From Tribonema minus (lineage: Eukaryota; Sar; Xanthophyceae; Tribonematales; Tribonemataceae): a stretch of 64,000 bases of DNA. Shown one piece after another: positions 24,901 to 34,800 of the stretch. The notes under the pieces were generated by a model. It was not told the DNA's origin, made no database searches, and saw nothing but the letters and a program-made list of their open reading frames with translations. The translations under genes and the position numbers were made by a program. Position 1 is the first letter of the stretch. The number at the start of each line of letters is the position of its first letter. The DNA lies in the NCBI GenBank assembly GCA_017506865.1, contig JAFCMP010000539.1:372001-436000 (forward strand), written 5' to 3'.

Positions 24901-27900
24901 GGACTCCGATAATGAGCGTGCACACTACCAAGCGCCGTGGTAGTGCAGCAGCGATGTGACCAGTGGTATTTAAATGTGATGCGCGGTAGACCATACGGAG
25001 CATTCATGCATCGCGTGACATGGCGCTGTGCCAACAAGAGTATACATACATACCTTGGCGTAGCGCTGCGCCATGTCCCTCTTCAGCTCCCAGCGAGGCG
25101 GATACGTGATGGAGTGGATGTATGCGAGGCGTTCCGGAACCTTTGCGGACTCCTCAACCGATTGCACAGAGGCCTGGAATATCAACATAGCAGCGCAGGC
25201 GCAGTTGAAGTTTTCGTAATTGCAGTGACAGCGCGTCATTCGCAGTTGGAAGCAGCTATTGAGGTTTCCAGGCAATTCAGCTGTTCCTGGCAGCAGCCTG
25301 TGCACACGCACAGAGGGCGAGTTCTGAACATGTATCTGCCTCACGAACCTGACTTGCACCGCATGCGCTAGTGGTGTTGGCAGACTGCACGAATCCTGTG
25401 GTATGGGTGAGCCGCAGAACTAGGGCTGAAGCCCTAGTTGTTGAGCGAACTGCACGAAATCTGTGGTATGGGTGAGCCGCAGACCTAGAAAGGAAGTAGG
25501 GATGAGCGTTATGCAAACAGTGCACGGCGCTAGTTGCCACATCTGCTGCTGCTGCTGAACAAGGGTTGAAGTATGGGAACAAGGGTTCAAGTATGTGTTA
25601 GGGTCATGCAGTGCACAACGCTTGCTGCCACATTTCCTAGATGGATGACGTTGTGTCACCTGGCTCCAACAGTTGTTCAACTTGAAGTTCTCCGGAAGTT
25701 GAAATGCTGATTGTGGGAAGAGGGGCGGGCGGTGCTGCGGCTGGTGATAGGACAGTCAACCGCAAAAGCCTTGCGCGCACGTTGCAATCGCCCAAATGAG
25801 TGTTTGAAGCAGCAGCACTGACTCCATGAACGTTTGTTGTAGTTGTAGTGCGGCATGCTCCGCCAAAACTCCATGTAGCTCCAAATCATGAGCGCTGTAC
25901 ATTCACAGACACTTGCTGGCGGCAGGTGTGCGTGTCCTGTTTTCCCTAAGCCTACCCCTAAGTGTGTGTGTGCCCAAGCCACCTAACCCTATTTCTAGCC
26001 ATGTAACGCAAACTAGTGTCACCGAACGTTAACGCGTCTGCCGTTCGATCCAGAGGCCACCGCCCCTACAACAGCGCCCTTCCGCTGCCGTCAGGGATCA
26101 CATGTGGCAGGTATGTAATGTTGGTGGCTAGCGCAAGGTACAACCTGCGTGATGGTGAGCCGTGTCATGTGCTGGTCGAACCACCCGCTACGCTCGTTGG
26201 GGTATAGGTATAGGTTCATATATGGGTAGGTATCCGAGGTGAGGGTAGGGGTACATACATACCCACATGAGCTGTGTGGTGTGCTGATTGAGCAGCGCCT
26301 GCAGCTGAAGCGCGCTGCCAGTGCTCAGAGGATTCATATACGGGTAGGTATCGTTGGTGAGGGTAGGGTACATATGTACTGTACCTGCATTAAGGTAAGC
26401 CGTGTGGTGTGCTAATCGAGCAGCGCCTGCAGCTGAAGCGCGCTGCGCTCGCTGGAATATGGGTTTATATACGGGTAGGTATGTAAGCGAGGGTAGCGTA
26501 TGTACCTGCGTAATGGTGAGCCGTGTGGTGTGCTGGTCGAGTAATGCTTCATACGGGCAGGTATTGTAGGTGAGGGTAGGGTATATACCTGCGTGATGGT
26601 GAGCCGTGTCGTGTGCTGGTCAAGCAGCGCCTGCAGCTGAAGCGCGCTGCGTTCGGCCAGGTGGGGCCGCTCAAACTCGATCCACGCGCGCTGCAGCAGC
26701 GCCGTGCTGCAAGTTCAACAACAAGTTCAACCACATCACATCAGCAACACGATCAACATGGAAGTCGTGACAAGTATCAAACACATATCTGAGTATTTGC
26801 ACAAAAGGTGCCACACTTTGACACAAACATGAAGAAAAAAGGGTGTACAATAGTGCTTCAGTCGACAAGCGGCTGGGTAGTACTGTGCCAGTACATTCAC
26901 CAGCGCATCCAGTTGCTGGACGTGCGCAGCACCCTGTGAATGCTCACTTGAGCTCGCATATAGTACGCCAAGTACAGTTTCAACGTGTACATCAAAGTGT
27001 AGAGTACAAGTGTACAGCACACTGTACCTGTAGTACAGCATCATCAAAGTGTACAGTGTGTGTGTCCCATATAGTTTCATCAAAGTGTACAGTAAAGTGC
27101 ACCTGTAGATCATCCAGTTGCTGGGCGTACGCAGCACCCTGTCAATGTAGGGGCTCATCTGCTCATTGGTGAGGCCGTCGCGCGGATTGCTGTTAGCGAC
27201 GTCCAGGCACAGCGCCAGCACCGTGCACAGATCGATCGCCGACAGAGTCGATGGGGCCTGCACACGAGAGGTACGGATGACAGAATTACTCATGAAGTTC
27301 AAGTTGCAGTGTGCGGATAGCTGTTGGCAACGTCCAGGCACAGCGCCAGCACCGTGCACGGATCAATTGACGACAGAGTGGATGGGGCCTGCACACGAGA
27401 GTTGCGGACAAGGTGATTTAATTCAAGTTGAAGTGAGGTATTGCTGCTGGCAACGTCCAGGCACAGCGCCAGCACCATGCACAAATCGATCGCCGACAGA
27501 GTGGATGGGGCCTGCAAACACGAGATACAGATGAGAAGTCTCTGGATCAGAGGATGACCTTCAGTGCACTCAAGTTGTCAAATGCACAGCGCCAACACCA
27601 TGCACAGGTCATTGCCGACAGTGGAGGCTGGGCCTGCACTCAAAAGTTGTGGACGAGGGGATATCCGGGAAGTGCAAGTTGAAGTATGTGGAAGCGGTTG
27701 ACGCCGTCCAGGCACAGTGCCAGCGTGCACAAATCAATCGCCGGCAGAGTACATGGGGCCTAGATATGAGAGATACAGCACAGAAGAGCTTCGTCACAGG
27801 ACAATCTTCATCAACAAACTCAAACTCAAACTCAAGTTGAAGCACAGCAAGTGCTGATGCCAGGCACAGCGCCGGCACCGCGCACAGATCAACTGCCGAC

Positions 27901-30900
27901 AGATCAAATGAGGTCTGAACACAACAGATAGAAGAGTCAAGAGTTTTTGAATCAGGATGATCCTCCGGAGACTGAAGTTGAAGTATGCTGATTGGTGTCG
28001 GCACCATCCAGCACAGCACCAGCACTGTGCACAGATCAATCGCCGACAGAGAGCGGTAAACTTTGATAACCTCAAGTTGAAGTATGAAATGATGGGCTCG
28101 GGATGCCGATGCTCAGGTGTGCCGCGGTGATCATGAGGTGGATGAATGAACGCACGGATGATTGGATGAACACGATGAAAAATTATCATTTCACCTCTGC
28201 CGTATCCTCCGAGAACTGTACCGACTCCAGCATGATGAGTGAATGAAAGCATGAGTGAACGCATGGCTGATTGAATGAAGTAGATGAAATTTGATCTCAC
28301 CTCTGCAGCATCCTCCGAGAACTGCACCGCCTCCAGTAGGTGGCTGTCGCCATCATGCACCGCTGTCCGTATTGCTGCCAGCTCGCCCTCCTGCCCTCCC
28401 ACTGTCATTGAGGAGCCCAGTTCGCCCCTGAACGACTGCGCCTGGCCGCCTTCGCTGTCGCCGTTGGCTGATGCTAGAGCACTGCCATTGCTGCTGCCTT
28501 GCTCCTCTGCTTCCTGCTGCAGAAGGTGAATCAGCATGAGTGTCGCTTACACCACTTGAGCCACAGTGTGCATCCGAATAGCAACAAGCGAGCGAAACCA
28601 CTGCGAAAGCAGGCCACCAAATGCTGTGCAACCGATGCAAACTGTGCCTCTGCATGCCGCAGTACATAGTTGCTGAGACGTGATGCAGCCAAGCAATATG
28701 TCCTGTACCTGCCTAGTCACCCCACAGTGGTCCACTTCACGTACACATGACACCAGCCAAGCTTGCGGAATGCCAGCGAGGCAACGGTTCACAAGTCCAG
28801 CGTGAGCTTTACTCAAGATCACAGGCACCATAAAAATACCGTGGCATTAAACATGTACATCAATGTGACAACAAGGGATGGTAGGCGCAGGGCTGGGTCC
28901 AGTGAGACAATATGAGTAACACCATGCAATAACACACTTGTTGAAGTTGAACTTTGTAAGACCTCAGTGACTGCACATCAGCCGTTGCTCAGCAGACAGC
29001 TGGTGATGAGACGGGCTTGCGGGAAAGCACACTCTTCAAAATATTACAAAGCACTGATTCCCTTCACGCACCCTGATCAACACTGAGACCCGTTCTGCGC
29101 AGCCAGTTTGCGCCGTGAATCCAAGCGTGAATCTAAAACCGCGTTCTGTACAGCGCCCTAGTTTTCACATACGTGGCCAACGCGACGTCACTCGCAGCGC
29201 TAGCGACCAGCGCAGGTACAGCCCTTCAGCACAACGCTCGTGGCGCAGGTAGCAGCGGCTCGGTATCTAGTGGTCATGGCGCAGCACAGCCACTCTCGCC
29301 ATGCCTGGGCGTGCTAAGTGACGCACGGCCAGCGACCCTCATCAGGACCTGGGCGCGATCTGATTGGCTGGTTTCCTATTCATACACTTAATTGTTCTTC
29401 ACGGCCCTCCAAACGGCGATGGGAATCCATCTGCAATATGCCACAACATTCACGTGTTTTTCTTTTCATCCATATTCACGCAAAAGCCTCAGCGCAGAAC
29501 GGCCCTGAGACTACTTGTGCTTCGCGCTGACTTCAGGCCACGACGACAGCACAATCACCCCAACTACTTCGGCAGTAACACCTCGCTTGTAAGCAAATGT
29601 GCTCCAGTGCACGTTGCAGACCGCCATAGTGATGGCTGACAGCAGTCAATCGCACAGCTTTTAGGAACTGACAACGTTGAAACTCTGATTGCATGCATTT
29701 ACGGCGATCCGTGCGGTCCTCGTGAAACAGTTTCAATAGAAATTGTGCTCGTGACTGAACAAGACCACGGTTTTAGAATCCTTCTACTTCAAGTACAACG
29801 TTCAACTGCAGCAACGCTCACCGCCGGCTCCTCTGCAGCGGGCACTGCTGACTCCGCCAGCAGCACAATCTGAGCCAGCTCGCGCTGCTGGTATTTTGTA
29901 CGCTTCCCCAGTGCTCCGCTCACGGTCGCGCGCAGGCCCGACGCTGCCTGCAGCACGTTGTCACAAGCGGTGCAACAAACATGAGACATGGACGCATTGG
30001 TGGATAGCAGGCATGTGGCGACAATGCGGTGGTGCTGGCCGATTGGACTTCGGCTGCACAAGCCGCTGCGTAGACAACCATGATGAGCACAGATCAGGAA
30101 AAACTTGGTCACCAGTGCTCCGCTGGCATCTGATGTGGTCAAACATCCAGGTGCAGAAACTGTTCAGGCATTTTTATGGCACTAGAAGCAACTGCTGGCG
30201 TTGCAGCCGGCAGCAGGGTTCAAACGGAGCAGCCGCCCCAAGGGCCGCGCCCTCACCTGCGCGCGGCCGAACGCCTGCTTCCCCTTGGACACATCCTCGA
30301 AGTGATGCTCAGCAAGGCCCCACTCCTGCCACGCGCGCGCCGCGAGCTGAGCCGCTGCACCCCCATCGCCCCCCCCGACACCCCCGAACTTGCCGATCAC
30401 GTCCCCGAAGCCGCGCTGCGCCGCGTCCCACAGCGTGCGACAGCGCTCGGGCGCGAGCAGCAGGCGCGCATGCGCCACCGTCGCGCGGGCATTCCACCAC
30501 ATTGCCATCGATAGCTGCTGCTGCTGCCGCTGCTGCTGCGCGTTCGCTGTGGTGCCAGCGCTGGCGGCATCAGAGCCGTCGTCCGCTGCTGCTGCCACTG
30601 ACCATAATGGCTGATTAGGCTCGGCGATCGCGGAGAGCATCATTCGGGCAAGCAGCAGGGCCACAGGCAGCGTGCTGCGTGGATACGGCAACTCGCCATC
30701 AACGCTGAGGAAAGTGTTGGCAGCGGCAGTAGGGGTTTCAACGCCCAGGGCGCTTGAGAACCATGCTTCCAGACGCTCGATAGTTGGATCGCTGAGCTCT
30801 GGCCCGGTGTAGTTCGCCTGCAAAAACAGATTGAGTGCGGCCGCTGCCACCCAAACGAGCTCGGCCGATCGCCAGCCCAGCATTTCGTCATCCACTATCT

Positions 30901-31363
30901 GGTGCTGCCCTGGCTGCTGGCCAAGATAGGAGTGAATGCGGGTAACGATATCTGCCTGAAGGTCGCCAAGCGTACGACAGGGTCGTGAAGCCGGCTTGCT
31001 AAAGGCCGGGCAGGCCGTGAGCACGGCTTCGTACTCTCCCGAGGCCAGAGCCACAGCTGATGCGAGCGCATGAGCTGCGGCTGCAGGAAGGGCAGAATCC
31101 TCTTGCAATTGCCTTAATGCAGCCTCATCTGTTTCTAAGACTAGCCTCTCTGCCTTGTATAAGACCTTGACGTACGCGTTCGTGGAATCATGCTCCTCCG
31201 GAAGATCCCTGCTGCTGGGCTCCGTCTGGACAGCAGAGCTGTCGCTGTGGAGTGGCTGAGGGTCGTATGCTGCCTCTGGAGTCTTTGAAGCGACAACCTG
31301 GGGCCGCGACAGGCTAGCCGTCTGGTCAGAAGCTGCCATGGCGACACACAACCGAGCATCCAT
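20293..31363 (-). CDS. TTC27: Tetratricopeptide repeat protein 27 (TTC27) homologue
   Basis: Ten minus-strand exons: 31363-30257, 29947-29822, 28516-28301, 27257-27103, 26706-26589, 25173-25054, 24372-24109, 23094-22810, 22211-21693 and 20541-20293. Phases agree throughout and give 1052 aa. Family landmarks appear in order: ALNLFLQANYTGPELSD and LEAWF (N-terminal half), WGLAEHHFED, ALGKRTKYQQRELAQIV, NPRDGLTNEQMSPYIDRVL with NWMIY, ERSALQLQALLDQ, YPPRWELKRDMAQRYAK, ELELWDEAVECYAAM, GDLTQDPQHYERAW, then TPRs (AWFTLGAALMRLERWPEAL, GEAWGNCGAIHLRAGEYERA) and WDEAVYAMHRFLDLRDKHQ. TTC27/Emw1 is a conserved, mainly cytosolic TPR protein whose loss affects cell growth or wall integrity in model organisms; its molecular role is poorly defined. 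It is longer than animal TTC27 (about 840 aa) largely because of a Ser/Gly/Ala-rich insert in exon 9. The start could be MAASDQ, eight codons in. It is divergent to TCP11. Confidence 0.9.
20990..21692 (-). repeat. Six copies of the 3' edge of TTC27 exon 9 in the following intron
   Basis: The exon 9 donor end (plus strand GCTCACCTGCTTGGCGCGGC through GCCTCTCATTGA) recurs at about 21010-21053, 21108-21155, 21200-21262, 21325-21385, 21464-21520 and 21585-21645. Each unit keeps the donor-like CTCACCTGCTTGG and is spaced by an intron unit of the type ATATAGCATACGATACCTACCCATACC. The copies are about 50-60 bp of exon plus intron, and they stop just past NERLARGADKVA. TTAGGG-type sequence (CCTAACCCTAACTGC) interrupts the array at about 21395. 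Confidence 0.88.
22236..22809 (-). repeat. Copies of TTC27 exon 9 (5' part) and exon 8 (3' edge)
   Basis: At 22252-22330 an approximately 80-bp copy of exon 9 (plus strand GTGCTGGTGCTTGTTACGCA, matching LRDKHQ and the preceding helix) lies just upstream of the exon in transcript order. At about 22686-22770 the end of exon 8 with its donor (matching LRQNRASWRMWDNQ) is repeated. It is separated from the true exon end at 22810 by GTACTTCAACTACAAACTTGAAGTAC, an imperfect inverted motif. Confidence 0.85.
23220..24108 (-). repeat. Copies of the TTC27 exon 7 donor edge and one of the exon 8 acceptor edge
   Basis: Exon 7 ends (plus strand) CACCTTGAAGAAGAAATACCGCCCC and continues into GCGCGCGAGCCGCCCCCCGC. 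Close relatives occur at about 23610-23660, 23797-23880 and 23930-23990, with a shorter one at 23580. They are separated by ACTTGAAGTAACTTCA and by CCTAACCCTAACCC runs. A single copy of the exon 8 start (matching GNYETA after CCCGCAG) sits at about 23228-23255. Confidence 0.85.
24373..24860 (-). repeat. Three copies of the 5' edge of TTC27 exon 7
   Basis: Exon 7 starts LGVYGSAAEIFVELELWDE. The same stretch occurs upstream in transcript order at about 24463-24550 (LGVYGSAAEMYVELELWDE, nearly identical), 24612-24695 and 24782-24855, increasingly diverged. All three break at the same place, after CYAAM, where the plus strand reads CATGGCCGCGTAGCA and is joined to CAACTTCAACTTGTGCACG-like sequence. 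An A14 run lies inside the middle copy. Confidence 0.88.
26140..26588 (-). repeat. Four copies of the 3' edge of TTC27 exon 5
   Basis: The end of exon 5 with its donor (plus strand ACCTGCGTGATGGTGAGCCG then GTGTGCTGGTCAAGCAGCGC) recurs at about 26145-26190, 26268-26330, 26385-26455 and 26505-26550. The spacer is a repeated GGGTAGGTAT...GTGAGGGTAGGGTA unit. Two copies extend to GCCTGCAGCTGAAGCGCGCTGC, nearly 60 bp into the exon; the others stop earlier. Confidence 0.88.
27258..28080 (-). repeat. Six copies of the 5' edge of TTC27 exon 4, each ended by a CAAGTTGAAG motif
   Basis: The exon 4 start with acceptor (plus strand ACGTCCAGGCACAGCGCCAG through GACAGAGTGGATGGGGCCTGC) is repeated at about 27315-27395, 27450-27520, 27588-27640, 27700-27765, 27862-27915 and 28005-28055. 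The exon-side edge of nearly every copy abuts the same short motif: TTCAAGTTGCAG, TTCAAGTTGAAG, GCAAGTTGAAG, CTCAAGTTGAAG, CTGAAGTTGAAG, CTCAAGTTGAAG. Units are about 130-140 bp. Copies further from the exon are more diverged. One more copy, of the exon 4 donor edge, lies at about 26893-26940 on the other side. Confidence 0.9.
28180..28240 (-). repeat. Copy of the 3' edge of TTC27 exon 3
   Basis: Plus strand TTTCACCTCTGCCGTATCCTCCGAGAACTGTACCGACTCCAG closely matches the true exon 3 end at 28296-28340. It keeps the donor-like TCACCTC and is followed by the same GATGAGTGAATG... spacer. Confidence 0.85.
28517..29821 (-). other. TTC27 intron 2, without recognised content
   Basis: This 1.3-kb intron separates exons 2 and 3. 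No exon-edge copy, ORF of interest or repeat array was recognised, apart from isolated TTGAAGTTGAAC (about 28940) and ACTTCAAGTAC (about 29786) words. It is the longest echo-free intron of this gene. Confidence 0.55.
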
Positions 31364-31873
31364 TCGCGGCTCTGAAGTTGCCCCCCCCAGTTCATGAAGT
31401 TGAAGTTGTGGACATGATGATGTTGAAGTTGCGCAAGGTGTCTCTCTGACTGTGAACTATCAGACTGCCAATGAGGTATGTTTCCAGCTCCTCAGCATTT
31501 GCAAAGCACCATGCCGTGTAGCATTACCGGTCGAATGATATCACCACACATTTGCCATCCACGCTTCTTAATGTCAGGTGTCAAGCATGAGTGCTCTGTG
31601 CACATGCTCTTGGTGCATTGTGCGCAGCATGTCGTATCCATTTTCTGATTGCCATGAGGGCGACATTCATGGTGGTGGCCAGTAAATAGGAATTTTGCAT
31701 ATTATCAAATTAGCCGAAAAGTGCCGAACGTGTGCCGATTCTTTTATTGACTGAAGCTTATCTTGTGTCCAAAGGCAAAATCGGCTGCACAACCCCAGCG
31801 CCGCCAGCCTGCTCCTGCTGCCATTGCCGGCGCGCGGTGGCCATTCCTGTCGCGTCGTCGGCTCATCGCTGCC
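31364..31873. promoter_or_regulatory. Shared divergent promoter region of TTC27 and TCP11
   Basis: The two start codons (31363 on minus, 31874 on plus) are 510 bp apart, so this interval must contain both 5' leaders and probably a bidirectional promoter. It has TTGAAGTTGAAGTTG-type motifs at 31395-31435. No TATA box or other core element is evident on either strand. Confidence 0.5.
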
Positions 31874-34800
31874 ATGGCTCTCAGCGAATCGGGCGACGAG
31901 CATAGCAATGGCACCAGCGCCGCGCATGGTGACGCCAACCCATTATTTCGGCCCACCACCTTCCTGGAGAGGGAGGTGGCCAGGTCAGGAGTGCAGGAAG
32001 GGCACGTCTGCAGCTATGTGGCGGAGCAGATGCAGGCGAGGCAGGAGGGGGCGGAGCAGGAGGACATGCGACACAGGTCCAGTTCAAACACAGACAGGGT
32101 GAGTTGACACACAGCGACAGGATAGCACAAATGCGTATAGCACAACGCATCGCCCGCATTCATTAAGATAGAGTACGCAATGGCCGCCGCAGACCGTGCG
32201 CGAAAGTGGACACTCAGCTCATGACGGGTAATTTGTGGCGGGATCCGTTGATAAAACCAGGGCGCTCACATGGTTGACATGTTTGTGCAAGACTGGCGGT
32301 GCATATGATAGATTCTGACGCTTCTTGCAAGTGTGATCATTACTGCGACACACAGTGAAAGGCGTGTCGTTGGCGTTGCGCTGGCGTCAGCGCGCCATGG
32401 CTGGCCAATCGGCTCATCAAGATGACTGACCCCAGCATGAGCGGTGACAGTGCGGTTGAGCCGAAGCTGGCGCTGCCCTGCGCACTTCTCCAGCTTGTTT
32501 TTGTCTGGCAGTTTGGCAGTTGATGGACTCGAAACAGGCGCTGTCGCAGATTGTGGGTCTTGCGTGCATTACTGCTTGCAGTGCGTCATGTCGAAGTCAT
32601 TGCAAACCGTGCCTGCCACTTCGTTGCCCATGACATCAATCTAAACTGTGGAAACGAGGCCAGGTGAATTCCTCATGGGGCAGTAGCCGCAGGTTTTCGT
32701 GCATGCACGTCATTCAACACACTCAACACGCACGCGCTGTTTCGCCTGCGCTCAGTTGAAGCGGGTCGCGGAGGCCAGGCGGGCGGTGAAGGCCAACAAT
32801 GAAGACAGCACCAAGGCTGTCCTCAAGAGCCGTCACACGGAGCGGCTGGGGGCCGCCATCCTGCGGCGGAAGCGCTCGCTCGACAACATCAAGGCGGCGC
32901 GCCAGCTCTACCACAGGCGCGTCGCCAAAGCGCGCATGGACGCGGAACTCGCCGCCGCAGGGTTTCACGAGGAGTGCAGGAGGCCGCGCGACAGCCGCCG
33001 CCGCAGGTGCTCGCTGTCGGCGGAGCGCTTCGAGCGCGCGCGCGCGCACCTCGCCTCGCGCCAGCAGCAGCGGCAGCGGCAGCAGCAGCAGCGCAGCGGC
33101 GGCAGCGGCGCGGAGGCGAACGACGACGAGGAGGGCGCGCTGTCGCAGCACGCGCGCGTCATCCAGGCGTGGTGGCGCTACGTGCGCTGCTGCGGCGGCG
33201 GCGGCGGCAGCGGCGGCAGCCGCTCGGCGTCGCCTGTCCCCGGCCCGCGCGCGCTGCTGCTGCTGCGCGACCTGTCCTCGCCGGGGTCCACCGCAACCGC
33301 AGCGTCGCTCAACGCGGATGAGCGCTGCTGTCACATGGACTACGGCGCCTTCTTCCCGGAGGATATGGAATCGCCGGCGGCGGCGGCGGCGGGGCTGCTG
33401 AGCGGTGCTGCGGAGGCGGCGGCGGGCGCGCGCATCGTGGCGTTTGCGCGGCGGCGGCTGCACGACCTGCGCGTGCGGCGCGGGCTGCTGGCGTGCCGCG
33501 GCCAGATCCTGCAGGTGCGGCCGGCGCGGCGGCGGCCCGTGAGCGCTGTGGCAGGCTGACAAATCCATCGTATAGTGTACTGCTTCAGTATACTTCTTGA
33601 GATATCAAAGTGTGTATATTGGCTTGCGTTGAGAGTTGCATACATACAGGTATATAAGCTTGCATTGCGCGCATGCGCGGCTGAGCACTAGGGCAGCTGA
33701 GCACACAGAGAGCGCGTCGCGCGCAGCGAGTTCGCTGCCGTGCGTGCGTTTCTGCTGGTTGCAATGGCAGCGGCAGTGCGGGCGCCTCTGGAGCGGCGCT
33801 CTGCGTGTCGTGAGCTGGCAACATACCTGTGCCCATGTGCACACTAGTCTAGGCTCGATGAGCACTGCTGTCAAGTGACTTGTTGTTCTGTACGACGCCA
33901 GCACGCGCATCGTGTGGCCGATTTGATCTTCGCTGTCTGAAGCATTTCACGTCTGGGTGCTGGCGTGTTGTTGCCCGGCCCCCCACCCCTCAGGGCCAGC
34001 ACACTACGCCCCGGTATGCGCGCAGACGCCACACAGCACCCCGCTGCGATCCGCACCCCTCACGCCACAACCCCCTCCCCTCCTACACTCACACACGCAA
34101 CCCTCCCCAACCCCCCCTCCCCTCCGCACGGCATCGCCGAGAGGCCGCGTGCAATACCTACCTACCATGACCCCCCACAAACAAACTCACATGACCCCCC
34201 CCCCCCCCCCAAACTCACGACACAGTCGCGCGCGGAGTGCCTCAGCCCATGCTTCAGAAACGACACAATGGCAGGACTGCCCTCTTGTCAAAGGCACTCA
34301 CATTACCCCCCCCCCTTCCCCCGTGTGGCAACGCTCAGGTAGCGGAGGCGCTGCGCGCGCGATGCCTACACTCTGCGCAGTACCATCACTACCCCCCCCC
34401 CACCAAGCTCACCTCACCCCCCCCACAAACTGAAACGTGTGACCACCCCCCCCCCCCTCCCCCGTGGCAATGCTCAGGTAGCGGAGGCCCTGCGCGCGAT
34501 GACAGCGCGCCACCCCGCCACCGGCGCGCCGCCCACCTTCGCCTCCGCCTCCGCGGCGCTGCGCGCGCCCGGCCTCGCCGCCGCCGCCGACGCGCTGCTG
34601 CGCGCTCTGCGCATGGGGCGCGCGATGCGCGGCGTGCCGCCGTGCGCGCGCAACGCGCGCGCGTTCCTCACGGCGCTGCTGATCCACGCCACGCCCGCGG
34701 AGGCGCTCGACGCGCCGCCGCCGCCGGAGATCGTCACGCGCGATGGGGCAGGTGCGGAGGGGTTGAAGTTTGTGAAAGTTTTGGAAAGTTGAAGTAGGTT

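Noticed and set aside
28353-28667. Minus-strand open frame overlapping TTC27 exon 3
   Set aside because: It is in a different frame from the well-supported exon and is rich in Gln/Arg from repeat codons; it is a shadow.
32723-33568. Long antisense open frame across TCP11 exon 2
   Set aside because: It mirrors the high-GC coding exon, is Arg/Ala/Pro-rich, and has no family resemblance.
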